64,000 nucleotides of DNA from Acanthosepion esculentum (GCA_964036315.1 OZ038508.1:49601524-49665523), one strand, 5' to 3'; counted from the first letter of the stretch, positions 21,181 through 32,277 are shown. Program-made: numbers and translations. The notes: generated from the letters alone by a model not told the origin.

Positions 21181-21830
21181 ATAATATATATATATAACGG
21201 GTAGGCTCAAAACCTTAGTCATGATTATTTATCACTTCGTATATCGACGGCTTCTAAAGAGTTTCGTATATTCCGGTTTCCCTCAAATGAGGTACGGTTG
21301 TCAGACATCATGCCCCATGCATAGCTAGCACTTCGAGGGTAGAAATGATTGATTGAAATTTACGAAAGTTTGTCGTGTTTCTGTAAGTAATGAACGTTAT
21401 TATACCGGTTGTAACAGCAAAATTGTCCAAATTGTGTTACAGCATAATTATCCATCACACAAAATGTTTAATATCTAAGAAACCGCTAAACTAATTGAAT
21501 TTCGTTTTTTCTAGGTTTTCACATAAGACGGTTAGCCATCTTGACACCATTTGTCGTAAGAATCATTGGAAAAAAACTGAGTTATTCACCTAGAAAGAGA
21601 ACAGGTTAAAATCGTTTTGTATCAGACCTACTGCCTTCCCAAATGAGCAATGGTGAGAGAAAAAAAAATATTTCAGACCTTCAATAATGGTACCAACATT
21701 CATATTCCAGCTTCCAGCTTCAAAGTTCATTCAAAAACCATCAAGAGAATGGTGAAAATGTTTTAAAAAGAGTGAAAAGTAGAGAGTAAGATTGAATCAG
21801 GATGTCACAACAGCAAGAGGGATTATCATT
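21180..21830. other. No recognisable feature
   Basis: AT-rich interval between two RTE fragments of opposite orientation. Confidence 0.5.
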
Positions 21831-21834
21831 TCAT

Positions 21835-22060
21835 CTTAGAGATAAAGAGATCAAATTGTAGGGCACATAAATGGAGCTTATAAAATCTGACACTCACAGA
21901 ACATATTGAATGTCAAGGTGGACAGAGGAAAGCAGCGCCTAGAGTACCCAACGAGCTTGTGTAAATTGTTGGCAGAAAATGAATTAGGAGAGATAGGACA
22001 AGAAATGGTGGAGAGCCATGATCGTCTATGCTCTGAATGGACACGGCGCATAGAAGACTA
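21835..22060 (+). pseudogene. RTE-clade LINE, extreme C-terminus
   Basis: Frames carry the LTLTEHIEC, KVDRGKQRLEYPTSLCK and EMVESHDRLCSEWTRRI-type remnants that correspond to ..LILTG.IEGKR.RGRQR..Y..SL.. and ..LWRAMI.YVLRGHGT. Ends into AT-rich sequence. Confidence 0.65.
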
Positions 22061-22064
22061 TAAT

Positions 22065-22830
22065 TATAATAGTATATATATATATAGTGACATTTGTTTT
22101 CTGATCGTTAATGTATGAAATATTGTCATTTGGCGTGAGAGAGATATAATCTCAAAAGAGAAAAAAGATATTGCAAATTTGGTAAGCGATGTGAATACAA
22201 TTATGGCTATTGCGAAAGTGAGCACAAAGATTACAAAATAATCATAAAAGACATCCGGACATTGGAAAGATAAGAATGGAAAAATAAACCCGGTTTTCAT
22301 GATCTCAGACAAAGATATTTCAGAGAAATTTAAAAAGGTAATAAATAAGAAAGACAAAAAAGAAAAGGATTAGCCAAGAAAGAAAATATTTGTAAAAATC
22401 AATGTTGCTCGGTAAATGAACGTCGAATGTTTCCTTATAAAGAAGCAGCTTATATAACCATTACCATTTGATAAATTCATCCGATAAGGTCTATCTATTT
22501 ATTTTTATTCTACTTGTTCAGCTTTCGAATATGTTGTATATTCAAATCTCCAATTTGTGGACAAACTGTCCGAAGTCGACGCTATTGCTCTGTCTTTATT
22601 TAAAAGCACTTCAGACAATTTCAGTCATTTTCAAGAACTAGATGTTGTCAGTATGGTTGACAATCTTTTGCTGGCTACATGCTGACAATTTTTGTAACAA
22701 TACATTACAGAATTTAATTCAGATATATACATACAGAAGGACATTTTAAACAAAAGATTCTATCAATCTTCGATATCGACAACACACACATAGACACAAC
22801 ACACACATATATAATATATATTAGGTGAAA
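22065..22830. other. No recognisable feature
   Basis: AT-rich. Minus-strand frame 22064-22357 has no motif I know. Confidence 0.5.
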
Positions 22831-22832
22831 TT

Positions 22833-22834
22833 GA

Positions 22835-22900
<66 letters not shown>
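22833..22900. repeat. (TA)n microsatellite
   Basis: About 34 TA units immediately before a SINE head. Confidence 0.97.
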
Positions 22901-22903
<3 letters not shown>

Positions 22904-23200
22904 TCAAGGACACATGACACAGTCGATAAAGGCGTTGGTTAGATCCAGCGACAGGACCCCAAGAATGAGTTCAATACCCGGTTATAGCAGTGGAGAACTT
23001 GGAGAGGGGAATTAACAGGAGATAGCTGATAACTGACATCCATTAAACATAGCACGAGGAACTAGAACAGTCTACCCCAGTGAGCGAAATAAAGGTTTCA
23101 ATTCGACATTACATCCATCGGAGACCGGAGCGTACAACAGCCGAAACGTTGTAATAAATATGGTAACAAAGATGAGGACAATAGTCAAAATAATGTAAAT
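22901..23200 (+). mobile_element. tRNA-Arg-like SINE, near full length
   Basis: Head with CAGTCGATAAAGGCGTTGG (A-box region close to tRNA-Arg) and GAGTTCAATACCCGG (B-box region). The body runs ACTAGAACAGTCTACCCCAG, the core CCGGAGCGTACAACAGCCGA and AACGTTGTAATAAATATGG, and ends ATAATGTAAAT beside (TA)n. Mobilised by LINE machinery in known SINEs; which LINE is not evident. Confidence 0.75.
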
Positions 23201-23226
23201 GTATATATATATATATATATATATAT
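23201..23226. repeat. (TA)n between inverted SINEs
   Basis: About 13 TA units between the 3' ends of two SINEs. Confidence 0.95.
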
Positions 23227-23246
23227 CTGAGGTATGGTATTATGAT

Positions 23247-23454
23247 TATTTACATTATTCGAACAGTTATCCTCACAGTCAGGAGGTTTCGTCCGTTGTA
23301 CGCTCCGGTCTTCTTCAGGTGAACCCTTTACTTCGTCCACGAGGTTAGGTTGTTCTAGTTCCAAGTTTTTTTTATTCCCCCGCTGTGGTATTCTGGTATT
23401 AAACTCACTGGATCTAACCAACAAATTTATCTACTGGGCCATATGTTCTTGAGA
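23247..23454 (-). mobile_element. tRNA-Arg-like SINE, inverted partner
   Basis: Reverse copy of the preceding SINE: tail ATTTACATTATTCGAACAG, core CGTTGTACGCTCCGGTCTTC, GGATCTAACCAAC and CTACTGGGCCATATG head. With 22901-23200 it makes a tail-to-tail inverted pair. Confidence 0.75.
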
Positions 23455-23714
23455 ACATCTTTGTAAGAATTTCTGGCACTTATAAACCTAATGTCTCAGC
23501 AATCGTTTTTTACCAGTGCTTATATTGCAATTCTTCGTTATTATTATTCCATATTTTTACCAGAGTCTATATTGCAGATTTTTTTTTTGTTACTCATTTC
23601 TTTTATTTAGCACTCTTTATTACTGGTTCCCATATTGTATTCATTTCTACGTTTGAGCTGCTCAGGAGATTTTTGTGGCTTAGCATATGTGCTGATTCCT
23701 TAAGTTTTCGTATT

Positions 23715-23950
23715 TTCTAGTGATGTTCTCTGTCTGTTATTTCAGCCTCATCCCACAGGGGGCGGCGATCTCCATCTTTTCCTTCCATATGTGGTTAGTT
23801 ACTCCTGATTTGTCAGTCTCCCTTCGTGTTACCGCTTTACGATGTTCTTGCAGTCTTACCTTAAGGAACCAGCTCAACTTTAAGACAACTTCAAGTCTCA
23901 GATTAACCGTAATCTGTCCAACATATCCGATATCCGTATAAATCCCTGCT
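23715..23950 (+). pseudogene. LINE 3' fragment, Jockey-like C-terminus
   Basis: Frames show CSSELS-like and RNQLNFKTTSSLRLTVI, in register with the HGxCSxEL...FKSRVNR-type ending of Jockey-like LINEs. Heavily degraded. Confidence 0.45.
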
Positions 23951-24579
23951 TCTTACCAATCACACAACAACCTGATGCACTAACACGCTACCCAAGTTCT
24001 TGTGTTGGGTGCACTTTAAGATAAAAAGTGAAATAATCGCTGAATTTTTCTTCGTCCAAAAGCGTAGACTGCAATGATTCGCCTGGCTGTGAAAAATCGC
24101 TCAGTGAGCCTATCTTATCAAACGATAGATTTTTTTCACACTCTGTAACCTCTCCTGCGAAGTAATCAAATAATCACATCGCAAAACCAGTTTAATTTAA
24201 CGTCATTTTCTTAAGATAATTGGCTGGGAAATTAGATTTTTTTTAATCTCTGGTTAGGATTTTTAATTTAGCGCTAAAACAAAGACATTATTCTAGCATT
24301 TCTTTTTTTGTTGTGAACGTGTGTATCAGTATAGTTTTTCAATTATGTTAAATGTTATGAAATGTATCAGAAAAGCTCACACTGCTCTCCAAATTTAGCG
24401 TACTGTCCAAAGGAGTTTTCAAATCTTTAGTGATCGCTAATTTCTGCCCGGTAGCATTTCCAGTAATCTCATCCACGATTTTTCAGGGCGATTTAAGCTG
24501 TGTGAAAATCCACAAGTGGCGTTAACTGAATCTGAACGCTTGTGAATTTCTGCGATGATGAGTTATCATTATTTATTGT

Positions 24580-24900
24580 ATTTACAATTGTCCTTATCTT
24601 TGTTGTTTTTATCACAGCATTTAGGACGTTGTGCCCTACGGCCTTCATCAGGTGTACAGTATATCGATTCAGGTAACCTCCAGGGTGTAAAAAATAATGC
24701 TAAAAATGTAATAGAAGAGACATCTCGAGAGACGGGAAGTGAAATAAGAACAGTCTACCCCCGTAAATTAAAGAAAGTGTTAAACCTAGAATTCCCTGTA
24801 GGTTACCCGGGTCGATATACACCTAATGAAGGCCTGGGGGAACAACGGCCGGAACATTTTTATAGCAACAATAAAGATAAAGAAAATAGTCTGAATGTAC
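24580..24900. mobile_element. Inverted pair of SINE-like tails
   Basis: Left arm 24580-24690 (minus; ACGTTGTGCCCTACGGCC, CTTCATCAGGTGTACAG, TCGATTCAGGTAACC) pairs with right arm 24797-24900 (plus; GGTTACCCGGGTCGATATAC, CACCTAATGAAGGCC, ACGGCCGGAACATTTTTATA). The arms share the SINE core plan but have diverged. Confidence 0.65.
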
Positions 24901-24902
24901 AA

Positions 24903-25437
24903 GGGTCATTCAATAAATAAGGTGAATTTTTCGCTATATGGACTTCTAATGCAGATAGAAGCTTACTTTTTTTTCAACGTAGTCTCCCAGCACTGTCACA
25001 CACTTTTCCCATCTGTGCACAAGCTTCCGTATTTCCTCAGCGTAAAAATCTTTGGACTGATGTCTCAGCCAGTCGCTCACAACAATTTTGACTTCATCGT
25101 CACTTTTAAACTTCGTGCCTCTCGTGAACGCTTTCAAGGGACCAAACAGGTGAAAGTCTGAAGGGGCAAGGTCTGGGCTGTAAGGGGGATGAGGGAGCAG
25201 TTCCCAGCCCAGCTCGTTGATGGTCCGCACCGTTTGGGTTGCTGTGTGAGGCCTTGCGTTGTCATGATGCAAGATGACACCTTCTGACTGATGACACCTG
25301 CGTTTGTTATTTATGTCTTTCAAAGTCCTTGCAATGTCATCCACTGTTACCCTTCTGTCAGACTGAATGAGGTCATTGAGTGATTCGATCACCTCGGTTT
25401 TAATATTGCGTTGAGACGTGAAACTGATACTCACAAT
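24903..25437 (-). pseudogene. Mariner-like transposase with internal deletion
   Basis: A 162-codon minus-strand frame. Residues about 10-38 (VIESLNDLIQSDRRVTVDD) are the second helix-turn-helix of mariner transposases. They are joined directly to the C-terminal catalytic part: HHDNARPH (second Asp), SPDLAPSDFHLF (third Asp, 34 residues between, i.e. DD34D), FKSDDEVKIVVSDWL and RWEKCVTVLGDYVEKK. About 130 residues with the first catalytic Asp are missing. The plus-strand end near 24903, GGGTCATTCAATAAATAAGG, is a likely terminal repeat; the 5' terminus is not seen. Full family length is about 345 residues. Confidence 0.9.
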
Positions 25438-25439
25438 GC

Positions 25440-26085
25440 AGTGTCGATTCCGATGCTTACACTCTCTACATCCATATACATTGTATCTACGTTATTGAAC
25501 ATTCTTACCATATATACATATGACTCACTGAATAATTAAGACGAGTTTTGTCTACTTATTTTTAATAGGACCCTCTCATAATTACAGACAAGTTTCTTAA
25601 TATCCTTATGAAAGAAAGAAAGAATATTACAATGTTGATGCATATTCATTTTATTCCGAGGGCAGCTATTAATCATGATCGGTATTTATGTTAGTCAGCT
25701 GCGCCTAGTTCGCCGACAAAAGTCACAAATGAGTCGCACTCTGCCTGAAGATAGAGACGCAACTTCTGTGTTTCTTCTTCTTTAATTGTAGGTAAATAAG
25801 TCAAGGGTGTGTTCTGACCGTGGGGAGAGGGCGTATTAATTAACAGATTGTTCTCTTAGCAATTTACTAGGGAACAGGAAGAGAAGAGAGTCTAATGAGG
25901 GAATCAAAATAATACTGACCCGTTGATGGTGATGTTAGCAATTTACAGCTCCCCGATTCAAAAGTTTACTTTTATTTTTTGTTTAGTGGCCTACCAATCT
26001 CTAGGGGTCATTTAATGCCGAAATCTAAACATTTTGTACGCAGTTTTATTTTTATTTTTATTTTTTTGGAGATAATGATTTTAGT
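25440..26085. other. No recognisable feature
   Basis: AT-rich, then a mixed-composition stretch at 25680-25920 with no motif I know. A RepX-like tail word, GGGTCATTTAATGCCGA, occurs near 26005. Confidence 0.5.
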
Positions 26086-26089
26086 GGTA

Positions 26090-26335
26090 AAGTTTTACTA
26101 ATTAACCCATAGCTGTGGAAGAAGAGGTCGATTAATTCCTTTCCCAAGGGTAATTGCGTGTGAGTGAAATAACAAACCCAACTGGAATTGGAGCTCCGCT
26201 CTCCACTTAACAATTCCGAGTTACACCACCCGTACATCCAAGCTTACAGCACCTGTTATTCGCAAATGGTCACCCATTTAGAAACAGGCCAGTCTCGACG
26301 TTGCTTAACATGGGTGATCGTACAGATGTTTACTC
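26090..26335 (-). mobile_element. 5S-derived composite repeat, dispersed copy
   Basis: Minus strand: 5' truncated 5S-like head (CGATCACCCATGTTAAGCAA, GGGTGACCATTTGCGAATAA, CAGGTGCTGTAAGCTTGG; 26335-26230), then TGTACGGGTGGTGTAACTCG, TTGTTAAGTGGAGAGCGG, CAATTCCAGTTGGGTTTG and CCCTTGGGAAAGGAATTAAT. The tail matches the tails at 14855-15020 and 15165-15340, showing that head plus tail moved as one unit. Confidence 0.75.
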
Positions 26336-26349
26336 AAATATTGATTGCT

Positions 26350-27550
26350 TGGGCAATTAACTAACTGTACTATGTTTTTTAGACGAGTCCTTCTCAAACT
26401 ATCTTATTGAACTAGTTTATCTACAACACACTTGTATATCGTTATAATGGGGTCTCACATCAGTGAGGAGGGGCGGTGTGCAAGTGAAACCGTTGAGAGG
26501 AAGGCCCCGAAACGGTTCACATTCTCTCCTGATGACCCCAATTTAAATATAAATTCGAGAGGAACATATCAAAAGAGATTCAGTGAAGTCATATGCCGTA
26601 GAGAAGCTCGGTGGAAATGTCATTGGCATGAGGAGCATTACACATTCAGCTCGCTTCAGGTGAGTTTCAATTACTTTCCGGCAGTTTTTTAAGGGTGCGA
26701 GGAACCGGCGAGCGAAATTTTCTAATCCTGCTGGGGGAGGGGGCTTTTACTTACGTCTTATTTTAAGTTCATTTTGAGACTAACTGTACTAAACATAGGG
26801 ACATAATGTTTTAATCTTTGTCAGACCAGTCACCACTGACGCTACAAATCTTCCTAGTGTGCCAGGGACCGGTGTCATGTTTATGCCACCACGTAGTCCC
26901 ATGTGTAAGTAGAAAGAATAGCTTTTTCCACAATGCTGTATTGGCTTTTGTTTATTGTATTTTTGTATTTATTTATTAATATATTTTCTAACTTACTTTT
27001 TTTAAACTTTGAGACTAAATTTCAGACTAGTTAGTTTATTTGTAAATTTTAAAAAAAAATCCTCATAGCTAGCACGTGTACATGAAGCTTATTCGGGTTT
27101 TTAGCAACTAGTGGGGCTTTATTATGCTAGATAGAAGTAGACGGGAAAAGTGAGGAAATAGATTTTGTTTTATATTTTCCCCTTACTTTGTCTTATTTTA
27201 TTGAAATGCAAATTCGCCATTCTCAAATGTTGTGGAGGGGACGATGACGACGACATGTCAGATTTGACCCCACACCCAGCACAGCCCGGTGGTCTTTGAA
27301 AATGGAGAAGCTTCTTGTTAAAGTCAGCCGCACCATTTCCCTAAGTGACCATTTGATTCGAGGTCCCGTGTGTAAGTAGAAAGAAGCACTTTTTCCACAC
27401 TGCTGGTTAATCGCATATTGTTTTAGCAAGGAACAAGGGGACTTATACTAAGTTAAAACTTAATTTTAAAAAAAAAGAAAAGAAAAAGTATTCCTCCCCC
27501 CACACTTTCCCGTAAGTATTCCAGTCGAAATGTCTGCGACTAAACCGACC
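26350..27550. other. Unassigned region with a small duplicated word
   Basis: An 86-codon frame at 26432-26692 has no motif I know. GTGTAAGTAGAAAGAA followed by CTTTTTCCACA(A/C)TGCTG occurs twice (about 26900 and 27370), pointing to an old duplication of at least 50 bases. Confidence 0.5.
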
Positions 27551-27559
27551 ACCCCCACT

Positions 27560-28290
27560 CCGAGTTACGAGTAAGGCGGCTCGTTAGCGAGCCATTAGGA
27601 CGAATAACAAGACCTAACAAAGGGTGGAGGAACTCTCTGAATCAACGGCCAGCTAACTAGAGGTGGTGTCTCCATAAACCACCGGGGAGAAGGCAACGGG
27701 GAACCACTCCACTGCCTATTCCAAGACAAATCATGGCTAACAAATCAGATTATACGAAACCTAACGACGTGAAGGGCGTTAAGTCTATGGGAATTAGTTT
27801 CTCACCTGGTAAGGACCGACATGCGCAACAGGTGTCACCTGACCGTCATCTAGCGACTGCTGGCATAAACGGCGTAAAAGGGATTAAAAATTCCTCGGAA
27901 CCTATCCCTCACCCGGAAAGGAACAACATGATTGACAGGTGTCGCCAGACCATTATCCTGCGACTGCTCGCATGAAACACAAAATAACCCCCGGGACATG
28001 GAACGTCCAAAAATTGAACAACTGCAGCCAGTTTGATAATATTAAACAAGAGATGAACAGACTTAACGTAGACATTCTAGGTGTATGTAAAACCAGATGG
28101 CCAAACAAAGGTGATTTTGTCAGTGACAAACGCAGGATATTTTATGCAGGTTGAAAGAAGAACGACAAAGGAGTAGGACTAATACTAGATAGTGTATTTA
28201 AGAAATGTGTTTTAGGATACCATCAGCTTTCCGAAAAGATTCTGGTAGTGAAGCTGAAAGGGAAGCCATTCAATATCACGTAGCATGTAA
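27560..28290 (+). pseudogene. RTE-clade LINE, 5' UTR and AP-endonuclease start
   Basis: A 5' UTR-like stretch contains GGGGAGAAGGCAACGGGGAA and CCACTCCACTGCC, a motif shared with RTE/BovB-type elements. From about 27972 the frames read KHKITPGTWNVQKLNN, FDNIKQEMNRLNVDILGVC, TRWPNKGDFVSDKRRIFYAG, one stop, then NDKGVGLILDSVFKKCVLGY and KILVVKLKGKPFNI. This is the N-terminal apurinic endonuclease that nicks target DNA in these LINEs; GTWNVRTL and EMERL..DILGI..RW are the usual family forms. It breaks off near 28290. Confidence 0.85.
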
Positions 28291-28303
28291 CTTAGCGATA
28301 ACT

Positions 28304-28377
28304 CGTTGAAAGTGCGTATTATACAACTCGTTGAAAGTGCGTATTATATAACTCGTTGAAAGTGCGTATTATACAAC
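28304..28377 (+). repeat. 25-bp tandem repeat, three copies
   Basis: Unit ACTCGTTGAAAGTGCGTATT plus ATACA, ending the RTE fragment. Confidence 0.9.
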
Positions 28378-28399
28378 TTGGTCTTGTCACCCCCTACCA

Positions 28400-29190
28400 A
28401 AAAGTAATGAAAATAATTGAACAACAAGTAGCATATTAATAGAAAGCGTATGCAATGGACTCAGTTTAAACACTTTCATTGACGCTGTCGCATATCGAGA
28501 AGGCTTGTATGAAAACCATCAGTTACGTGGAAGAGCTCGTGTCAGCCATCTGAAATAGAAAATTATATTATGCATGGAGGACAAGACTTTCAGACCACCA
28601 TGTAGTTTGCTTTAAAAAATTTAGAAAGCTCCTCAGGAGAAGTTCTTAGACTGAAAAACTAACATTTCTTTGCCTGTTTTCTTTTTTAAATAACAATTTT
28701 TCAAAAGTCTCTATTTTTGACTGGTTTGACACCTCGTAAATCATACTATTTTCGATCGCTTAAAGCGAGACAAAACAAACAGGATGTAGGAATAAATAAA
28801 ATACCAGTGATAGGATTATTATTGGCATTTTAAACTAAAGAAACCAAATCGAATTTTAATTCCAAGCAGTTTTTACTATCGAGATTGCCTTTATTATTTT
28901 TTCAGTTCTTTATTATATTCTCTTACTTTATACCATAAACACATCCACACCTATTCAAAACCCTTTCAAGAACAGAAACAGAGAATTCAACACTCAATTA
29001 AATGCTTTCTCCAGAAATGCGAAACATCACATAAATGATTTTAATATGTAGACTAAAGAACAATATTTTCGGGCCAACTTCTGGATTTAATAATTAGAAT
29101 GTTACAAATTTGGTTAATTAAGTCATACTAACGTTGAATATTCAAACTATTTAACCCTTAATTCATTAATTTAAAGTAAGCTTTATGCAG
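28400..29190. other. No recognisable feature
   Basis: AT-rich; nothing recognised. Confidence 0.5.
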
Positions 29191-29195
29191 CAATG

Positions 29196-29344
29196 GGCTA
29201 ATTTTGTTGTTGTTGTTGTTGTTATTATTATTATTATTATTATTATTGAACAAAATGATTGACGTAACTTTTCCAATATTTTATCATTATGCAGAGAAGA
29301 GCGTGAGTGAAGAAGAGAGAAAGAAAAATGACTCAGAGTTTTAC

Positions 29345-29387
<43 letters not shown>

Positions 29388-29392
29388 TAGCA
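29196..29392. repeat. (TTG)n/(TTA)n microsatellites
   Basis: TTG then ATT units at about 29203-29248, and about 15 ATT units at 29341-29388. Confidence 0.95.
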
Positions 29393-29399
29393 GCCATAA

Positions 29400-30110
29400 C
29401 GAGTTGGTCGATCAGAAAATGGAGCAAAAACAGCATTATGTTTAGATGTGACAGAGTCTATCTTCTTCAATCACTTTAATGTACTTTCATAAAAAAAAAA
29501 ACATTTTGAATTAATGCCGTTACTGGTATAACAGAAGTAGTCTGTATTTATTCACTCGAAGTTAGACCACAATTATTTCGGAGTATTTGAAATTCAATTT
29601 GTCAGTGTCTTCCCAGGGTTGTAAAAGCATTTATAATTATATAATTTTATATTTAATTAATGTTATAATTATATTACATAATTTATAAAGCAATTAAGTT
29701 TCATTAAAATAGGTTGAAAAAAATAAAATGCTATTTTTCACTATTTATGAAGATTTTCATTATATGGCTGGAATCAATTATCAATTTAAAGAACTGTTAA
29801 ACAATCAACTTATTGTTGGCTAAAATTGAGTAAAGTTTGTATTAGATTGCTTGAAAATTGAGGGAGATTTTAGTTTCAAATTTCTGTTGAAATCGATTTG
29901 TGTTGAAATTGATTTTTTCGTTTTTCACAAATTTTCGCTAAACGTAGTGGCGTAGAGGGGAAAATGAGGGAATCCTTGATCTCATTATGATGGAAGTAAA
30001 CTACATATTGAAATTGAATGAAATCGGATGAAAAATGTTGAATTCATCGATTTTTGATCGGCTTTATCGATTATTGATTTTTTTTTTAATTTTCGATGTT
30101 TTTACGCTAA
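29400..30110. other. No recognisable feature
   Basis: AT-rich, with repeated GAAATTGAAT/ATCGATTTTTGAT words in the second half that may belong to the element ending at 30225. Confidence 0.45.
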
Positions 30111-30119
30111 GAACCCATC

Positions 30120-30225
30120 TCTCACATTGAACAATGTATGTGCCAAGTTTGGTCAAAATTGGTTGGATGTATCTGGTCACACAGACAGACACCAAGACAT
30201 CCTCTGTTTTACATATATAGATATT
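30120..30225 (+). mobile_element. Ending of a GTTGCCCGTG-type element
   Basis: GTGCCAAGTTTGGTCAAAAT, CACACAGACAGACACC and TTACATATATAGAT mirror the ending at 14670-14770. A short (ATT)n follows. Confidence 0.4.
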
Positions 30226-30284
30226 ATTATTATTATTATTATTATTAATATTATTATCATTAACTTGTAGTTAGCCTTCGTCTT

Positions 30285-30405
30285 TATTGGAAAAAGGTTC
30301 CACTAGACTCATTGAAGGGATTCCTGGTAGCCCATGTCATAAAGAATTATTTTTAAAAATTACTCGCAATTGCGTACACATTACGAAGATCTTTATCTAT
30401 ATAAA
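30285..30405 (+). pseudogene. R2-like LINE, extreme 3' end
   Basis: Starts with codons for STRLIEGIPGSP, the same block as in the copy at 10829-11066, and ends ACATTACGAAGATCTTTATC, corresponding to the ..HILRRSLS terminus and 3' tail. Confidence 0.7.
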
Positions 30406-30668
30406 ATGTGCGTAATTGTTTCTTTTTTGTTGTTGTTTTTTTATAAAAAGTGACCAGTGAAAAATGTCATGAAGCCATTTATCATAAATAATAATAAAAT
30501 AGTAATATTAAATTTATCAATAATGATAATAAAAAATAATAATAAAATTATTGTTATTAATTAATAATTGTCATATAGGAAGAAGATTAAAGAAAAAGAT
30601 TACCGACATCGAGGTATATATACCTCGACCAGCTGGGTATGGCTGCTAGTATACCTGCTAGTATACCT

Positions 30669-30670
<2 letters not shown>

Positions 30671-30766
<96 letters not shown>

Positions 30767-30781
30767 GTGTGTGTGTGTGTT
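30671..30781. repeat. (TA)n then (TG)n microsatellite
   Basis: About 29 TA and about 26 TG units. Confidence 0.97.
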
Positions 30782-31104
30782 TTCCGTCAGGTGTGTAAAT
30801 AACAGTGTCAGGCTCTAACCGTGCAAATATTAAGTGATTAATGTGTGACTAATTGAGTGGAACTATTCAGTCGAATTAGTGTGAATTATTGTGCGTCGAT
30901 GATTTGGGTTTTGATTTAGGATTTACCGGACGTTAAGCCGAGCCAAGCTACTAACAAGGTATTCACTGAAATGGTTAATTATCTTTGGTTACCTTTTACT
31001 TAGTTGTTCTTGTTAAGTATTTATTGCGCTTGTAATTAAATACTGTTTGACTTAATATTGAGGTCTTGAGTTATACATAATTATTAACGGCTACCGTAAG
31101 TCAC

Positions 31105-31149
<45 letters not shown>
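31105..31149. repeat. (AAT)15 microsatellite
   Basis: Pure AAT array; the complementary (ATT)n array lies at 31273-31317, so the two could pair. Confidence 0.97.
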
Positions 31150-31152
<3 letters not shown>

Positions 31153-31272
31153 GCGTTTGATTTCCGAGGGGATATTGCATGTGTTTTGAGGCTCCGTTGA
31201 AAGGTAAAATGTATAATTGATTCAATGTAATTATTTCAGCATAAATTCTTTTTCTTTATGAATTTTAACCTA

Positions 31273-31317
<45 letters not shown>
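31273..31317. repeat. (ATT)15 microsatellite
   Basis: Pure ATT array, inverted relative of 31105-31149. Confidence 0.97.
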
Positions 31318-31501
31318 TCTAATGAATTTTATGTAATTTTTCATTCATCAATATTTCAGAAATATATACTTCAACGTAAATATAAATCAACTGATTTGAA
31401 TTTAAATCTATTTTACTATAAATCATAATTTATTTAAATTCTTACATAAACAAATCCAAAACCTATTATGAAGCGATTATATTTCTTTAAAAAATGTATT
31501 T

Positions 31502-31505
<4 letters not shown>

Positions 31506-31584
<79 letters not shown>

Positions 31585-31610
31585 GGAGAGAGAGAGAGGG
31601 AGAGAGAGAG
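31506..31610. repeat. (TA)n then (GA)n microsatellite
   Basis: About 38 TA units, then a GGGA/GA tract. Confidence 0.97.
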
Positions 31611-31921
31611 ATGGCTTGCCCTGACGATCCGTGTTTCTGAAACCTAGGTAGGTTTACCTGGCTCTTTAGGTTCATATTTATGTTTGCTCTACTTAGTGTA
31701 GTGAGCACTTTACATAGTTACTTTTGTTTTACCCGTTTTGGAGGGGTTTTTTTCTTTGGATTCTGAACTTGAATTCTGAGCGATTGTTTTCGCTTCAATT
31801 ACATGTTCTTAGTTCTTTCGTTTTTTATTCCTTATTTTCCCTTGGGCATTGGTTTGTCCAATTACAAGCCAAAATACCTAAGGTTTTTCCAAACGAGTAT
31901 AACTATTTATATTTATATTAT

Positions 31922-31922
<1 letters not shown>

Positions 31923-31961
<39 letters not shown>
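31923..31961. repeat. (TA)n microsatellite
   Basis: About 19 TA units at the 3' end of the tRNA-Ser-like SINE. Confidence 0.97.
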
Positions 31962-31963
<2 letters not shown>

Positions 31964-32173
31964 ACATTTATATTATGTTTAACGTTCTTTTTATAGATAC
32001 AAGTATTTAAGCAAATGCTCTGTTTATAATAAACAGTATTAAATAACATTTACCGGCCTGAATGTCCGAGAAATTTTCATAGAAAATTTTCGCTCTCCGA
32101 CAGGAATCGAACCTGTATCCTATACGGAACCATCATTTCGCGTGATGTGCCTTAACCTTTCGGCCACAGAGCG
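31961..32173 (-). mobile_element. tRNA-Ser-like SINE, full head
   Basis: The minus strand starts with a complete tRNA-Ser-like head (32173-32091). A tail of about 130 bases follows (GAAAATTTCTCGGACATTCA, GGCCGGTAAATG, AATACTGTTTATTATAAACA, AATGTCTTT) and ends at (TA)n. Partial copies with the same tail lie at 33965-34083 and 34466-34633. Confidence 0.75.
32091..32173 (-). pseudogene. tRNA-Ser(CGA)-like sequence with long variable arm
   Basis: 83 bases that fold as a class II tRNA: acceptor CGCTCT/AGAGCG, D arm TGGCCGAAAGGTTAAGGCA (A box), anticodon stem CATCA/TGATG around CGCGAAA, variable arm with TCC/GGA pairing, and T arm ACAGGTTCGATTCCTGT (B box). Position 33 is G rather than the universal U and the acceptor is only partly paired. 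Taken with the shared tail, it is better read as the Pol III promoter head of a SINE than as a working tRNA gene. Confidence 0.7.
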
Positions 32174-32277
32174 GCGTCTGGTTAGCAAGGTCGATTTTAC
32201 TATCTTTAAACTTAAATCTTCCATGAATCTCTTCTATTCATATCTGCTCTAGTGTATCAAATGTAAACAAATGACGT

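Noticed and set aside
24555..24920. 121-codon plus-strand open frame with a signal-peptide-like start
   Set aside because: It lies wholly within the inverted SINE-like pair, so coding is unlikely.
32091..32173. Functional tRNA-Ser gene
   Set aside because: G at position 33, weak acceptor stem, no terminator next to it, and a SINE tail shared with two other copies.
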